From Aestuariirhabdus haliotis (lineage in GTDB: Bacteria > Pseudomonadota > Gammaproteobacteria > Pseudomonadales > Aestuariirhabdaceae), in contig NZ_JAKSDZ010000012.1 in NCBI RefSeq assembly GCF_023509475.1, positions 1 through 64,000 on the forward strand: 64,000 bases of DNA. The letters run 5' to 3'. Numbering within the stretch: the first letter of the stretch is position 1; the number at the start of each line of letters is the position of its first letter. Both the position numbers and the translations under genes were made by a program. The notes beneath the pieces are model-generated. The model saw nothing but the letters and a program-made list of their open reading frames with translations, searched no databases and was not told where the DNA came from. This document shows, in pieces, positions 1 to 9,883 of the stretch.

Positions 1-15
1 GTGAATTTCAGATAC

Positions 16-42
16 AAAAAAGCCCCGTCAAATGACGAGGCT
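16..42 (-). terminator. Rho-independent terminator of tRNA-Leu
   Basis: Read on the minus strand, a 9-bp stem (AGCCTCGTC pairing with GACGGGGCT, loop ATTT) is followed at once by a run of six T. It begins nine bases past the CCA end of the tRNA-Leu gene, so it is well placed to end that short transcript. Confidence 0.85.
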
Positions 43-50
43 CTTGAGTA

Positions 51-137
51 TGGTACCAGAGGCCGGACTCGAACCGGCACACCCGTTAAGGCGGGGGATT
101 TTGAATCCCCTGTGTCTACCAATTTCACCACTCTGGC
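51..137 (-). tRNA. tRNA-Leu (anticodon CAA)
   Basis: The minus-strand sequence folds as a class II tRNA. The acceptor stem pairs GCCAGAG with CTCTGGT. The anticodon arm is GGGGA-TTCAAAA-TCCCC, giving anticodon CAA for UUG codons. A long variable arm is typical of tRNA-Leu, the T arm contains GGTTCGAGTCC, and the CCA tail is encoded at 51-53. The length of 87 bases fits the leucine family. The gene has its own promoter and terminator and appears to be a single-gene transcript. Confidence 0.95.
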
Positions 138-153
138 TAAATTCAGTGCCGGT

Positions 154-181
154 ATTATACGAATCCATCGAAGGGCGTCAA
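154..181 (-). promoter_or_regulatory. sigma70-type promoter of tRNA-Leu
   Basis: On the minus strand TTGACG and TATAAT are separated by 16 bases. The -10 box lies 16 bases before the tRNA 5' end, so the transcript would start only a few bases upstream of the mature tRNA. Both boxes are near consensus, as expected of a stable RNA gene. Confidence 0.8.
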
Positions 182-234
182 TCAAGAAAATCAATTAAAC
201 GCAAAAACTCAATGGGTTCAGTAGTTTGCCGCTA

Positions 235-1647
235 TTAGCTCGGCTCGGCCAGTGGCTTGTCGCTTTTCAGTAGGCGTTGGATCAGCAGTTTGTCGATCAG
301 CGTGATAGCGATCAGGCTGGCGCCGACCAGGGGCACTGTGACGGCGATTACCAGCCAGATTCCCATTGCGCCTTTCCAGAGCTTTGCGGATGATGCTTTG
401 GGGGCGTTTATGCTGAGCCTGGCACCGGCGGGGCGGCGTTTCCACCAGAGGATCAGACCGCTGATCGACAGGAAGATGCAGCCCAGGCACACCAGCACGT
501 TCAGCACCAGGTTAGCGGTACCCCATAAGCCCATATGCAACGGCACGCCAATGGCCATGGCTTTTGCCATCAGGCCGTAATCCTCGAAGCGAATATCCAT
601 CAGGATGTTGCCGGTGTATTGATCGATGTGCACCGTGCGGTCCTGGGTCGGGGCGATGGGATCCTTGTTCATGGTGGCGGCAACAATGGTGTAAACGCCG
701 CGCTCATCGCGGGGCAGATTCACCCGAAAGCCCTTCATACCCAGGCCGTAGGCATGTTGAACCACGCTATCGAGATTGACGGCGGAGGTAATGGCCGCTG
801 TGCCGGCGCTGGAGCCGGATTCGGGCAGCGGCGTTTGTTCCAGGTTCCAGGGGATCTCTTCAATGACGCCGGGATTAAGGCTGGCGTGGGTTTTGGTCGA
901 AGTGGGTATGCCGTCGTAAACCCCTATTGGGAAGCTGTTCCAGGGCTGTACGATTTTTGCTCCCCAGATGCCGGTCCAGGACAGGCCGGTAATGGCGAGG
1001 AACAACAGCGCGATAGCCAGCCAGCCCCCCAGACTTTTGTGCAGCGACTTCCATAACCCACGTCCGTTCAGTCTCAGTTGGGGTAACAGGGTTTGCCGCC
1101 AGCTCTGGCGGTTGCGTGGCCACCACATATAAAGGCCGGAAAGAATCAGCACCAGAGTAAAACCGGCAGCGAGTTCGATCAGGGCGTCTCCGGTTTTTCC
1201 CAATAAAAAGGTGCCGTGAATTTCGTCGGCGAGAGCATACAGGCTGTCATCTTTACTGTTGCTGCCGAGCAACTTGGCGCTGTAAGGGTTGAGGTAGACG
1301 TTGATATTTTCCCCCTCAGCACTTTTGACGGTAAACAAAGTGCTTTGCTCGGCGTTGAGCGGCAAACTCAGTTGAGTGATGGTTGCGTCGGGGTAGGCCT
1401 GTTGAACCACTTGTTGCTGTTCCGTCCAGGGGGCATAGGCCCCGTCTTCTGCAGTCACGTCGAGCAGTTCGCCATAGAGTGCCGGGGCAATCACAGGCTT
1501 ATATAACAGCATAATCAGTCCGGTGATGCTGAGCATCAGCATAAAAGGAATAACATATAAGCCCGCGTAGAAATGCCAGCGCCAGGCGTAGGAATACTGA
1601 TGTGATACGGTATTTTGTGAGCTTTTTTCAGCAGCTGTTTTTATCAT
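235..1647 (-). CDS. PepSY-associated transmembrane protein
   Basis: A 470-residue inner-membrane protein of the PepSY_TM family, relatives of which are found with iron or siderophore uptake and sometimes act as ferric or siderophore reductases. Transmembrane helices are visible near residues 28-49, 156-176, 207-228, 375-405 and 430-455, with two large periplasmic PepSY regions between them. Conserved histidines near helix ends (EIHGTF, SLHKSL, PLHMGLWG) could bind heme, as proposed for this family; that is inference. WxW-type aromatic motifs (LYMWWPRNR, LILWWKRRP) follow helices 2 and 4. No receptor or siderophore gene lies next to it, so the substrate is unknown. A possible weak Fur-like site lies about 100 bases upstream. 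Confidence 0.85.
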   Translation of the reverse strand: MIKTAAEKSSQNTVSHQYSYAWRWHFYAGLYVIPFMLMLSITGLIMLLYKPVIAPALYGELLDVTAEDGAYAPWTEQQQVVQQAYPDATITQLSLPLNAEQSTLFTVKSAEGENINVYLNPYSAKLLGSNSKDDSLYALADEIHGTFLLGKTGDALIELAAGFTLVLILSGLYMWWPRNRQSWRQTLLPQLRLNGRGLWKSLHKSLGGWLAIALLFLAITGLSWTGIWGAKIVQPWNSFPIGVYDGIPTSTKTHASLNPGVIEEIPWNLEQTPLPESGSSAGTAAITSAVNLDSVVQHAYGLGMKGFRVNLPRDERGVYTIVAATMNKDPIAPTQDRTVHIDQYTGNILMDIRFEDYGLMAKAMAIGVPLHMGLWGTANLVLNVLVCLGCIFLSISGLILWWKRRPAGARLSINAPKASSAKLWKGAMGIWLVIAVTVPLVGASLIAITLIDKLLIQRLLKSDKPLAEPS

Positions 1648-2082
1648 GGTTCTTCCAGGAACGGCTTTTTAGAATGGCGGAGGAATTTATCAAAAAGGTC
1701 AGGCGAGCGGATGTGACGGAATGTCGCGTGACCAATTGTCGCAGGCAATAATGCTATTGGTATGAGGTGTTTTTTGGAGTAGGGGGATGACTCGCGCTAT
1801 CAGGCCTGAAGCCGGTTGTGCCTTGCGCTTTTTGCGAACCAATGGTGATCGATTTTTGATAGTGTTTTGGGCAACCGGTTGGAGGAGTACGTCGATACCG
1901 ATGCTGGATAATCATCACTGGCTGGCGGTCTGAAGAGGAACCATTGGAGGGGAGACGCCTTCTGCTAAAAGGCGCACAGGCTAGCCAGCATGGCATATGG
2001 CGCTGTTTTTCGGTAAAATCCCGGCCCTTTTTTGCACCACGCACTCTTTATATCCTATTTATCGCCAGGCTCCTTCGTTTCT
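1648..2082. other. Divergent intergenic region between the PepSY gene and queA
   Basis: About 435 bases with no convincing gene on either strand. It should carry divergent promoters for the PepSY gene and the queA-secF operon. The only sites I can point to are an AATAATG-containing element at 1747-1765, which matches the 19-base Fur consensus at 10 positions, and a TAAAAT element near 2013-2018 that could be a -10 box for queA. Neither is strong. Confidence 0.4.
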
Positions 2083-4268
<2,186 letters not shown>

Positions 4269-4291
4269 ACCCAATTTTGACGGCACGCAAC

Positions 4292-4319
4292 CGACTCAGG
4301 ATGAGTCGCGGGCCTTTTT
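4292..4319 (+). terminator. Possible terminator or attenuator between tgt and yajC
   Basis: CGACTC and GAGTCG form a 6-bp stem with a 5-base loop, followed by CGGGCC and five T. The stem is short and the T run is six bases away, so this may only reduce read-through into yajC. Confidence 0.4.
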
Positions 4320-4361
4320 GAATTCCTATTTCTAATAAACCTAGTTTGGAGATTGTTATAC

Positions 4362-4700
4362 ATGAGCTTTTTTATCAGTGAAGCCGTAGCTGAAACCGCC
4401 GCTGCTGGCGCTGCTGCCGGACCAAGTATGATGGGCCAGTTACTGATGCTGGGCGGTTTCGTGTTGATCTTCTACTTCATCATTTGGCGTCCCCAGAGCA
4501 AGCGTGCCAAAGAGCATAAAGATTTGATCGGTGGCATCACCAAGGGTGATGAAGTGGTAACCAGTGGCGGTATTCTGGGCAAGGTCACCAAAGTCAGCGA
4601 TGACTTCGTTACTTTGAAAGTGTCTGAGAATGTCGAGTTGAACTTTCAGAAGGCTTCTGTCGCTGCAGCACTGCCCAAGGGCACGATTAAAGCGATCTAA
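4362..4700 (+). CDS. yajC: Sec translocon accessory subunit YajC
   Basis: YajC is a small single-span inner-membrane protein that joins SecD and SecF around the SecYEG channel. This one has 112 residues. A hydrophobic helix is at about residues 25-44 (LLMLGGFVLIFYFIIW), followed by the family motif RPQSKRAKEHKD and a soluble domain containing GDEVVTSGGILG. ATG 4362 was chosen because GGAG lies ten bases upstream; an in-frame TTG at 4353 has no support. It sits between tgt and secD, the standard order, and an intercistronic hairpin follows it. Confidence 0.96.
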   Translation: MSFFISEAVAETAAAGAAAGPSMMGQLLMLGGFVLIFYFIIWRPQSKRAKEHKDLIGGITKGDEVVTSGGILGKVTKVSDDFVTLKVSENVELNFQKASVAAALPKGTIKAI

Positions 4701-4725
4701 TCGCGGCTTTAATGCTGTAATTTCG

Positions 4726-4760
4726 GCCGCAGCTTCTGCATAACGCAGGCTGCGGCTTTT
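4726..4760 (+). terminator. Intercistronic hairpin between yajC and secD
   Basis: GCCGCAGC pairs with GCTGCGGC. An inner CTGC/GCAG stem closes an ATAAC loop, with a 2-base bulge between the stems, and TTTT follows. The shape is that of a weak intrinsic terminator inside the operon. It could lower secD-secF expression relative to yajC or protect the upstream mRNA from 3' exonucleases. Confidence 0.5.
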
Positions 4761-4786
4761 CCATGGATAACCATCAGGGCACAACG

Positions 4787-6652
4787 ATGCTCAATACATA
4801 CCCGTTATGGAAGTACCTGCTGATTGTCGTGGCGTTAGTGCTGGGAGGCATCTATGCGCTGCCCAATCTCTATCCCGACGATCCCTCTATTCAGATTACT
4901 GGCCAGCGTACATCGCTGAAAATTGATCAATCGGTCATTACCAAAGCCGAAAAAGCCCTTGCTGAAGCGAACATTTCGGTTAAGTCCGGTGAATTACTGG
5001 AAAGGTCGGCACTGCTTCGTTTAACCGATTCAGAAGACCAGTTGGCCGCCAAAGAGGCTATCAAGAAAAGTTTTGGTGATGACTATGTGGTCGCGCTAAA
5101 CCTGGCACCAACCACACCGGAATGGCTCGATTCCCTGGGCGCAGGCCCAATGAAGCTGGGTCTGGATCTCAGCGGTGGTGTCCACTTCCTGCTGGAAGTC
5201 GATATGCAGCGCGCGGTGGAGACTCGCCTTAAGGTCTACAACAGTGAAATTCGTACCTTGCTGCGAAAAGAGCGCCTGCGGTATCGCTCGGCTCCGGCAC
5301 TGGACAATGGTGCTCGTCAGCTCAAGTTTGCCGATGCCGAGACCCGTGATGAAGCGGCCAGCCGTATCAGTGGCGAATACAATGAACTCAACGTCGATAC
5401 TCGTGACAAGGACGACGGTTTTTTCCTCAGCTTTACCCTGAAGGAGAATGAGGTTCGCGAGATTGAGGATTACGCGATCAAGCAGAACCTGACCACTGTG
5501 CGTAACCGGGTGAATGAGCTGGGGGTTTCCGAGCCGCTGGTGCAGCGCCAGGGTCGTAACCGTATCGTGGTGCAGTTGCCGGGTGTTCAGGATACCGCAG
5601 AAGCCAAGCGTATTCTGGGCAAGACGGCCAACCTCGAGTTCCGTCTCGAGGCCACCGCCGATGCCTCGGCCAGTTCGACCGAAACCTTTCCCTACAAGGA
5701 AAATCGGCAGTCACCGGCGCGACTCGAGCGCAATATCATTATCAGTGGTGACCGGGTGTCCAATGCCCAGTCCAACTTCGATGAGAACGGTCGCCCCCAG
5801 GTCAATATTCGCCTTGATAGTAGCGGCGGACAGTTGATGAACCGTGCTACCCGCGATAATGTTGGTCGTCGTATGGCAGTACTCTTTATCGAACAGAAGC
5901 CTACCACTCGCATTGAAACCCAGGTGGTGGATGGCGAGAAGGTTCAGGTTCGAGTGCCGGGTTTCCGGGAAGAGAAAGAGGTAATCAGCCTTGCCACCAT
6001 TCAGAGTGCTTTAGGTACCAGCTTCCGTATTACCGGCCTCGATGGTGTGGGAGAGTCCTCCGAGTTGGCGTTGCTGCTGCGCGCCGGTGCGTTGGCGGCG
6101 CCGATGTATTTTGTCGAAGAGCGTACGGTTGGGCCTAGCCTGGGTAAAGACAATATCCGCATGGGGGTGAACTCCGTGGTGATTGGCTTCACGCTGGTGC
6201 TGATCTTTATGCTGGCCTATTACAAGGTGTTTGGTCTCTTTGCCAATATTGCCCTGACCCTGAACCTGGCCTTGCTGGTGGCCCTGATGTCGATGCTGTC
6301 GGCTACCCTGACCCTGCCGGGTATCGCCGGTATCGTGTTAACCGTGGGTATGGCGGTGGATGCCAACGTGCTGATCTTCTCGCGAATACGGGAAGAGCTG
6401 GCCAACGGGCTGTCGCCTCAACGGGCGATCCACGAGGGTTATGATCGGGCGTTTGTGACCATCTTTGATGCCAATATCACCACCTTGTTGGTGGCGGTGA
6501 TTCTCTATGCAGTGGGTACCGGGCCGGTGAAAGGCTTCGCGGTGACCCTGTCGCTGGGTATCGTTATCTCCATGTTTACGGCGATTGTCGTTTCACGGGC
6601 CATGGTCAACCTGAGCTTTGGCGGACGCCAGCTCAAGCGACTCTGGATTTAA
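4787..6652 (+). CDS. secD: Protein translocase subunit SecD
   Basis: SecD works with SecF to drive the late, proton-motive-force-dependent step of protein export on the periplasmic side of the membrane. The 621-residue protein begins MLNTYPLWKY like E. coli SecD, with the first membrane helix at about residues 7-25. The large periplasmic P1 domain follows, with GLDLSGGVHFLLEVD near residue 130. The C-terminal part has five helices, including the conserved GMAVDANVLIFSRIREE segment. ATG 4787 was preferred over an in-frame ATG at 4763 on homology. secF follows after a 24-base gap. Confidence 0.97.
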   Translation: MLNTYPLWKYLLIVVALVLGGIYALPNLYPDDPSIQITGQRTSLKIDQSVITKAEKALAEANISVKSGELLERSALLRLTDSEDQLAAKEAIKKSFGDDYVVALNLAPTTPEWLDSLGAGPMKLGLDLSGGVHFLLEVDMQRAVETRLKVYNSEIRTLLRKERLRYRSAPALDNGARQLKFADAETRDEAASRISGEYNELNVDTRDKDDGFFLSFTLKENEVREIEDYAIKQNLTTVRNRVNELGVSEPLVQRQGRNRIVVQLPGVQDTAEAKRILGKTANLEFRLEATADASASSTETFPYKENRQSPARLERNIIISGDRVSNAQSNFDENGRPQVNIRLDSSGGQLMNRATRDNVGRRMAVLFIEQKPTTRIETQVVDGEKVQVRVPGFREEKEVISLATIQSALGTSFRITGLDGVGESSELALLLRAGALAAPMYFVEERTVGPSLGKDNIRMGVNSVVIGFTLVLIFMLAYYKVFGLFANIALTLNLALLVALMSMLSATLTLPGIAGIVLTVGMAVDANVLIFSRIREELANGLSPQRAIHEGYDRAFVTIFDANITTLLVAVILYAVGTGPVKGFAVTLSLGIVISMFTAIVVSRAMVNLSFGGRQLKRLWI

Positions 6653-6676
6653 TGGTCGCGGATAGGAGAGACAACT

Positions 6677-7594
6677 ATGTCAGCCAAAAAAGTTATTAAT
6701 TTTATGGGTGCGCGGATGTTGGCTGTGGCCATCTCCGCCGTACTGGTGCTGGGTTCGATCGCTACTCTGGGGGTTAATGGCCTTCAGTTCGGGCTGGATT
6801 TTACCGGTGGTACCCTGGTCGAGTTAGGTTATGACCGAGCCGCCGATCTGCAAAAAATCCGTGATGATCTTGCCGCCGCCGGTTTTGAAGACACAGTGGT
6901 GCAGGATTATGGCAGTGCCAGTGATGTTTTGATTCGCATGCCCGGAGATGACCCCAAGCTGGGGGATTCGGTGGTCGATTCATTGCAAGCATCCTACGAT
7001 GGCAAGATCGATTTGCGCCGGGTCGAGTTTGTCGGCCCTCAGGTAGGTGAAGAGCTGCGAGAGCAGGGCGGTCTGGGCATGTTGCTGGCTTTGTTGCTGG
7101 TGATGGTCTATATCGCGGTGCGATTCCAGTACAAGTTTGCCGTGGGCGCCGTAGTGGCTCTGGCACACGATGTCATTATTGTACTGGGCATGTTTTCCCT
7201 GCTTGGTATTGGCTTTGACCTGACCGTACTGGCCGCAGTGCTGTCGGTTATCGGTTACTCGCTAAACGATACCATTGTGGTGTCAGACCGCATTCGTGAA
7301 AACTTCCGCAAAATGCGTAAGGGTAGCGAAACCGATATCATCAACTCCTCATTGACCCAAACCTTTGGGCGAACCGTAGTGACCTCCTTAACCACCATGC
7401 TGGTGCTGGTTGCGCTGTTCTACTTTGGTGGTGAGATGATCCATGGCTTTGCCCTGGCGTTGATTATCGGTGTCGGTGTGGGTACCTACTCTTCCATCTA
7501 CGTGGCGGCGAATATTCTGTTGTTTATGGATATTACCCGCGAAGATCTGCTACCGCCGCAGAAAGAAGAAGACGAAGTGGACCAGATGCCCTGA
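6677..7594 (+). CDS. secF: Protein translocase subunit SecF
   Basis: SecF is the partner of SecD in the Sec accessory complex. The 305-residue protein has helix 1 at about residues 13-33, a short periplasmic domain starting LDFTGGTLVEL, and five C-terminal helices with the family motif GYSLNDTIVVSDRIREN. AGGAGA lies eight bases before ATG 6677. The acidic tail (EEDEVDQ) is common in this family. It is the last gene of the queA-tgt-yajC-secD-secF operon and is followed by a long hairpin. Confidence 0.97.
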   Translation: MSAKKVINFMGARMLAVAISAVLVLGSIATLGVNGLQFGLDFTGGTLVELGYDRAADLQKIRDDLAAAGFEDTVVQDYGSASDVLIRMPGDDPKLGDSVVDSLQASYDGKIDLRRVEFVGPQVGEELREQGGLGMLLALLLVMVYIAVRFQYKFAVGAVVALAHDVIIVLGMFSLLGIGFDLTVLAAVLSVIGYSLNDTIVVSDRIRENFRKMRKGSETDIINSSLTQTFGRTVVTSLTTMLVLVALFYFGGEMIHGFALALIIGVGVGTYSSIYVAANILLFMDITREDLLPPQKEEDEVDQMP

Positions 7595-7599
7595 AAATA

Positions 7600-7628
7600 A
7601 TCGGGGTTACCCGGTGGGTAGCCCCGAT
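7600..7628 (+). terminator. Long hairpin after secF
   Basis: A 13-bp stem, with one G-T pair, runs from ATCGGGG to CCCCGAT and is closed by a 3-base loop. No T run follows, so it is either a Rho-assisted or mRNA-protecting 3' stem rather than a classical intrinsic terminator. tadA starts 20 bases later. Confidence 0.5.
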
Positions 7629-7648
7629 ACCTGATAGCCCTGTTTGTT

Positions 7649-8170
7649 ATGACTCCTCCCGATACCCATGCTTCCCCTGCCATTTTCGATGATGAGCATT
7701 GGATGCGTCTGGCCCTGGAGCAGGCCCAGCGTGCGGCGCAATGCGATGAGGTGCCGGTGGGAGCGTTGGTTGTTCATGCCGGCCGTTTGGTGGGTACAGG
7801 TTTTAACCAGCCGATCAGCGCCTGCAATCCTGTCGCTCATGCAGAAATACTGGCGTTGCAGGATGCTGCCCGCTGCCTGAATAACTATCGTCTGATCGAT
7901 TGCACGTTGTATGTCACCCTGGAGCCTTGCACGATGTGTGCGGGGGCATTGATCCATAGCCGGATTCAGCGCTTGGTATATGGGGCAACAGAACCCAAGG
8001 CTGGTGCGATCCTCAGTACATCCAGGGTACTTGAGCAGGAAGCCATGAATCACCGTATTGAGGTGACGGGGGGCATTTTGGCGCAGGAGAGCTCGGCCTT
8101 GATTTCGGGGTTTTTCCAGCGCCGGCGAGCCGAGAAGCGCGCCGCACGAGGCAAGCCGCCACTGTCCTGA
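7649..8170 (+). CDS. tadA: tRNA(Arg) adenosine-34 deaminase TadA
   Basis: TadA deaminates adenosine 34 to inosine in tRNA-Arg(ACG), allowing one tRNA to read three codons. The 173-residue protein carries the zinc-dependent deaminase signature: HAE at about residues 64-66 (zinc His and proton-shuttle Glu) and PCTMC at 93-97 (two zinc cysteines). The C-terminal helix FFQRRRAEKRA resembles the tRNA-binding tail of E. coli TadA. No clear ribosome binding site precedes ATG 7649, so the N-terminal ten residues are less certain. It ends one base from the convergent mltF gene. Confidence 0.94.
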   Translation: MTPPDTHASPAIFDDEHWMRLALEQAQRAAQCDEVPVGALVVHAGRLVGTGFNQPISACNPVAHAEILALQDAARCLNNYRLIDCTLYVTLEPCTMCAGALIHSRIQRLVYGATEPKAGAILSTSRVLEQEAMNHRIEVTGGILAQESSALISGFFQRRRAEKRAARGKPPLS

Positions 8171-8171
8171 A

Positions 8172-9665
8172 TTAATTGATCTTGTTGGCGGCGCTACCCT
8201 GATTGTCGGTCAGGCTGGGTTCGCTAATGGCCTCTTCGCTGATACCCGGTTCGTGAGAGGTTTGGGCCAACTGGCTGGCTTCTACCTGAGGCGTTTCGGT
8301 CCACCGTATCAGATCGTAGTAACGGCGAATGTTTTGTACGTAAGCGACGGGTTCATGGCCACGGGCATAGCCATAGCGGGTGCTCTTGTACCATTTCTTC
8401 TGGGCGAGCAGAGGCAGGTTTTTTTTCACATCTACCCAGCGATTGGGATTTCCGCCGCGTTTTTCGGTAATCACCCGGGCGTCTTCCAGATGGCCGCGTC
8501 CCACATTGTAGGCTGCCAGTGCCATCCAGGTGCGATCAGGCTCGCGAATACTTTCCGGTATGCGTCGTTTTATTTTGGCAAAGTAGCGAGCGCCGCCATT
8601 AATGCTCTGCACCGGGTCCAGTCGATTGTCCACATCCATTTCCTTGGCTGTGGGCAGGGTAAGCATCATCAGCCCCCTGACTCCGGTTGGTGAGCGGGCA
8701 GTGGGTCGCCAATGGGATTCCTGATAGCCAACGGCGGCGAGTAATTTCCAATCCAGTTCATGTTGCTGGGCCGCACCGATAAAGAGCTCCCGATACTTGG
8801 GCAGGCGATTGTCCAGCTGGCGCATAAAGGTGCGAACACCGACATAGTCCAGCTGGTCGACGTGGCCGTAGAAGCGTTCGTTCAGGTGCGCCAGGGTACC
8901 GTCCTGGGCAATGCGAGCGAAAAATTGCTCGGCCTCTTGTTGCAGGCTGCGATCCTTACCCTTGGGAAACGCCCAGGCGAGTTGCTCGCCGGGTTGCAGG
9001 TCAAAGGCGATACGGGCGTTGGGGAAATAGATGTAGTTGGTTGCCCAGAGGTTGGAGTCGACAATGGTGTAGGCGATTTCGCCATCATCGACCATCTGCA
9101 GCAGGTCCATGCTTTCCAGCTCATCACTGCTGCTCCATTGGGGTTCGAAGTCGGCGATCAGTGAACGCACACGCTCTTCGTGGTGCCCCCCTTGCTCAAC
9201 CACCAGCTCGCCCTCGGTAAGCTGGTCGAACGCAGCTGGCTTGGGCAGTTTGCGGTTGTACACCAGATGCAGGTTGATGTTCATGTAGGGCGGTGAAAAA
9301 GCCACCTTTTGTTGGCGCTCGGGGGTGATGCTGAGTCCTGCGGCGGCAAAGGTCACGGGCTGTTCAAAGGCCGGGCGAATCAAGGTGTTGATCAGCTCTT
9401 CGACCGAGCTGATGGCGCGAACCTCAAGTTCGACGCCCAGCTCGTTGGCGAATTGGCGAGCGAGTTCGTACTCAAACCCGCTGGGCTCATCGCGATCGTG
9501 AAAGTACGTTGTCGGGGTGTTGCGCGTGAGCATCAAGAGCTTGTTTTGCTGTTGAATTTGCTCCAGTTGGGTCGGTTTGTCACAGCCCGTCAGGAATAAA
9601 CTCAGGGCGGTAACTGCGATAAATGCCCATACTGGCAGGGAACCCGAAAGACGACCTATTCCCAT
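8172..9665 (-). CDS. mltF: Membrane-bound lytic murein transglycosylase F
   Basis: MltF cleaves the glycan strands of peptidoglycan non-hydrolytically, leaving 1,6-anhydro-muramyl ends, and is anchored to the outer membrane. The 497-residue protein starts with a lipoprotein signal ending LFLTGC. It then has an SBP_bac_3-like regulatory domain (about residues 40-265) and a C-terminal SLT domain with the catalytic Glu in YQESHW and the motif AAYNVGRGH. ATG 9665 has AGGTG just upstream; an in-frame GTG at 9671 is less likely. The order mltF-purL, divergently transcribed, is the same in Pseudomonas. Confidence 0.95.
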   Translation of the reverse strand: MGIGRLSGSLPVWAFIAVTALSLFLTGCDKPTQLEQIQQQNKLLMLTRNTPTTYFHDRDEPSGFEYELARQFANELGVELEVRAISSVEELINTLIRPAFEQPVTFAAAGLSITPERQQKVAFSPPYMNINLHLVYNRKLPKPAAFDQLTEGELVVEQGGHHEERVRSLIADFEPQWSSSDELESMDLLQMVDDGEIAYTIVDSNLWATNYIYFPNARIAFDLQPGEQLAWAFPKGKDRSLQQEAEQFFARIAQDGTLAHLNERFYGHVDQLDYVGVRTFMRQLDNRLPKYRELFIGAAQQHELDWKLLAAVGYQESHWRPTARSPTGVRGLMMLTLPTAKEMDVDNRLDPVQSINGGARYFAKIKRRIPESIREPDRTWMALAAYNVGRGHLEDARVITEKRGGNPNRWVDVKKNLPLLAQKKWYKSTRYGYARGHEPVAYVQNIRRYYDLIRWTETPQVEASQLAQTSHEPGISEEAISEPSLTDNQGSAANKIN

Positions 9666-9734
9666 ACACACCTGTGGCTAGATTGGATACTGCCGACATC
9701 ATACTGTGTTCGTGCCACAGGAGAAACCTGTGGC

Positions 9735-9763
9735 TGGTTGTCGGCAGGGGAATGGAGTATGAT
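9735..9763 (+). promoter_or_regulatory. Candidate purL promoter
   Basis: TGGTTG and TATGAT are separated by 17 bases. The -10 box is good and the -35 box is poor. A stem-loop (9810-9844) lies in the untranslated leader between this site and purL. Confidence 0.35.
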
Positions 9764-9809
9764 ACGCGCAAATTTTCACCCCCCTGATTGTGCTGGCAAT
9801 CCTCCGTCG

Positions 9810-9844
9810 TTCGGGGGCTGTGGGCCGCTAACCGTAGCCCCGAA
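9810..9844 (+). other. Stem-loop in the purL leader
   Basis: TTCGGGGGCT pairs with AGCCCCGAA with one bulged G, enclosing a 16-base loop. It lies 39 bases before the purL start codon. There is no T run after it, and I do not recognise a known riboswitch. Confidence 0.45.
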
Positions 9845-9883
9845 ACCAGCCGCTCCAGATGCCTGCCAGAGGATAGTTAAACG

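Noticed and set aside
1-137. Integrative element attachment site at the tRNA-Leu 3' end
   Set aside because: No integrase gene, direct repeat of the tRNA end or mobile genes were seen on either side within the window.
1-198. Protein-coding frames over the first 240 bases
   Set aside because: They overlap the tRNA-Leu gene and its terminator.
535-1056. 173-codon open frame on the plus strand
   Set aside because: Antisense to the PepSY membrane protein gene, whose helices and family motifs are clear.
9764-9780. PurR operator upstream of purL
   Set aside because: The sequence ACGCGCAAATTTTCAC is only a partial match to the PurR consensus and lacks the central CG, so it was not called.
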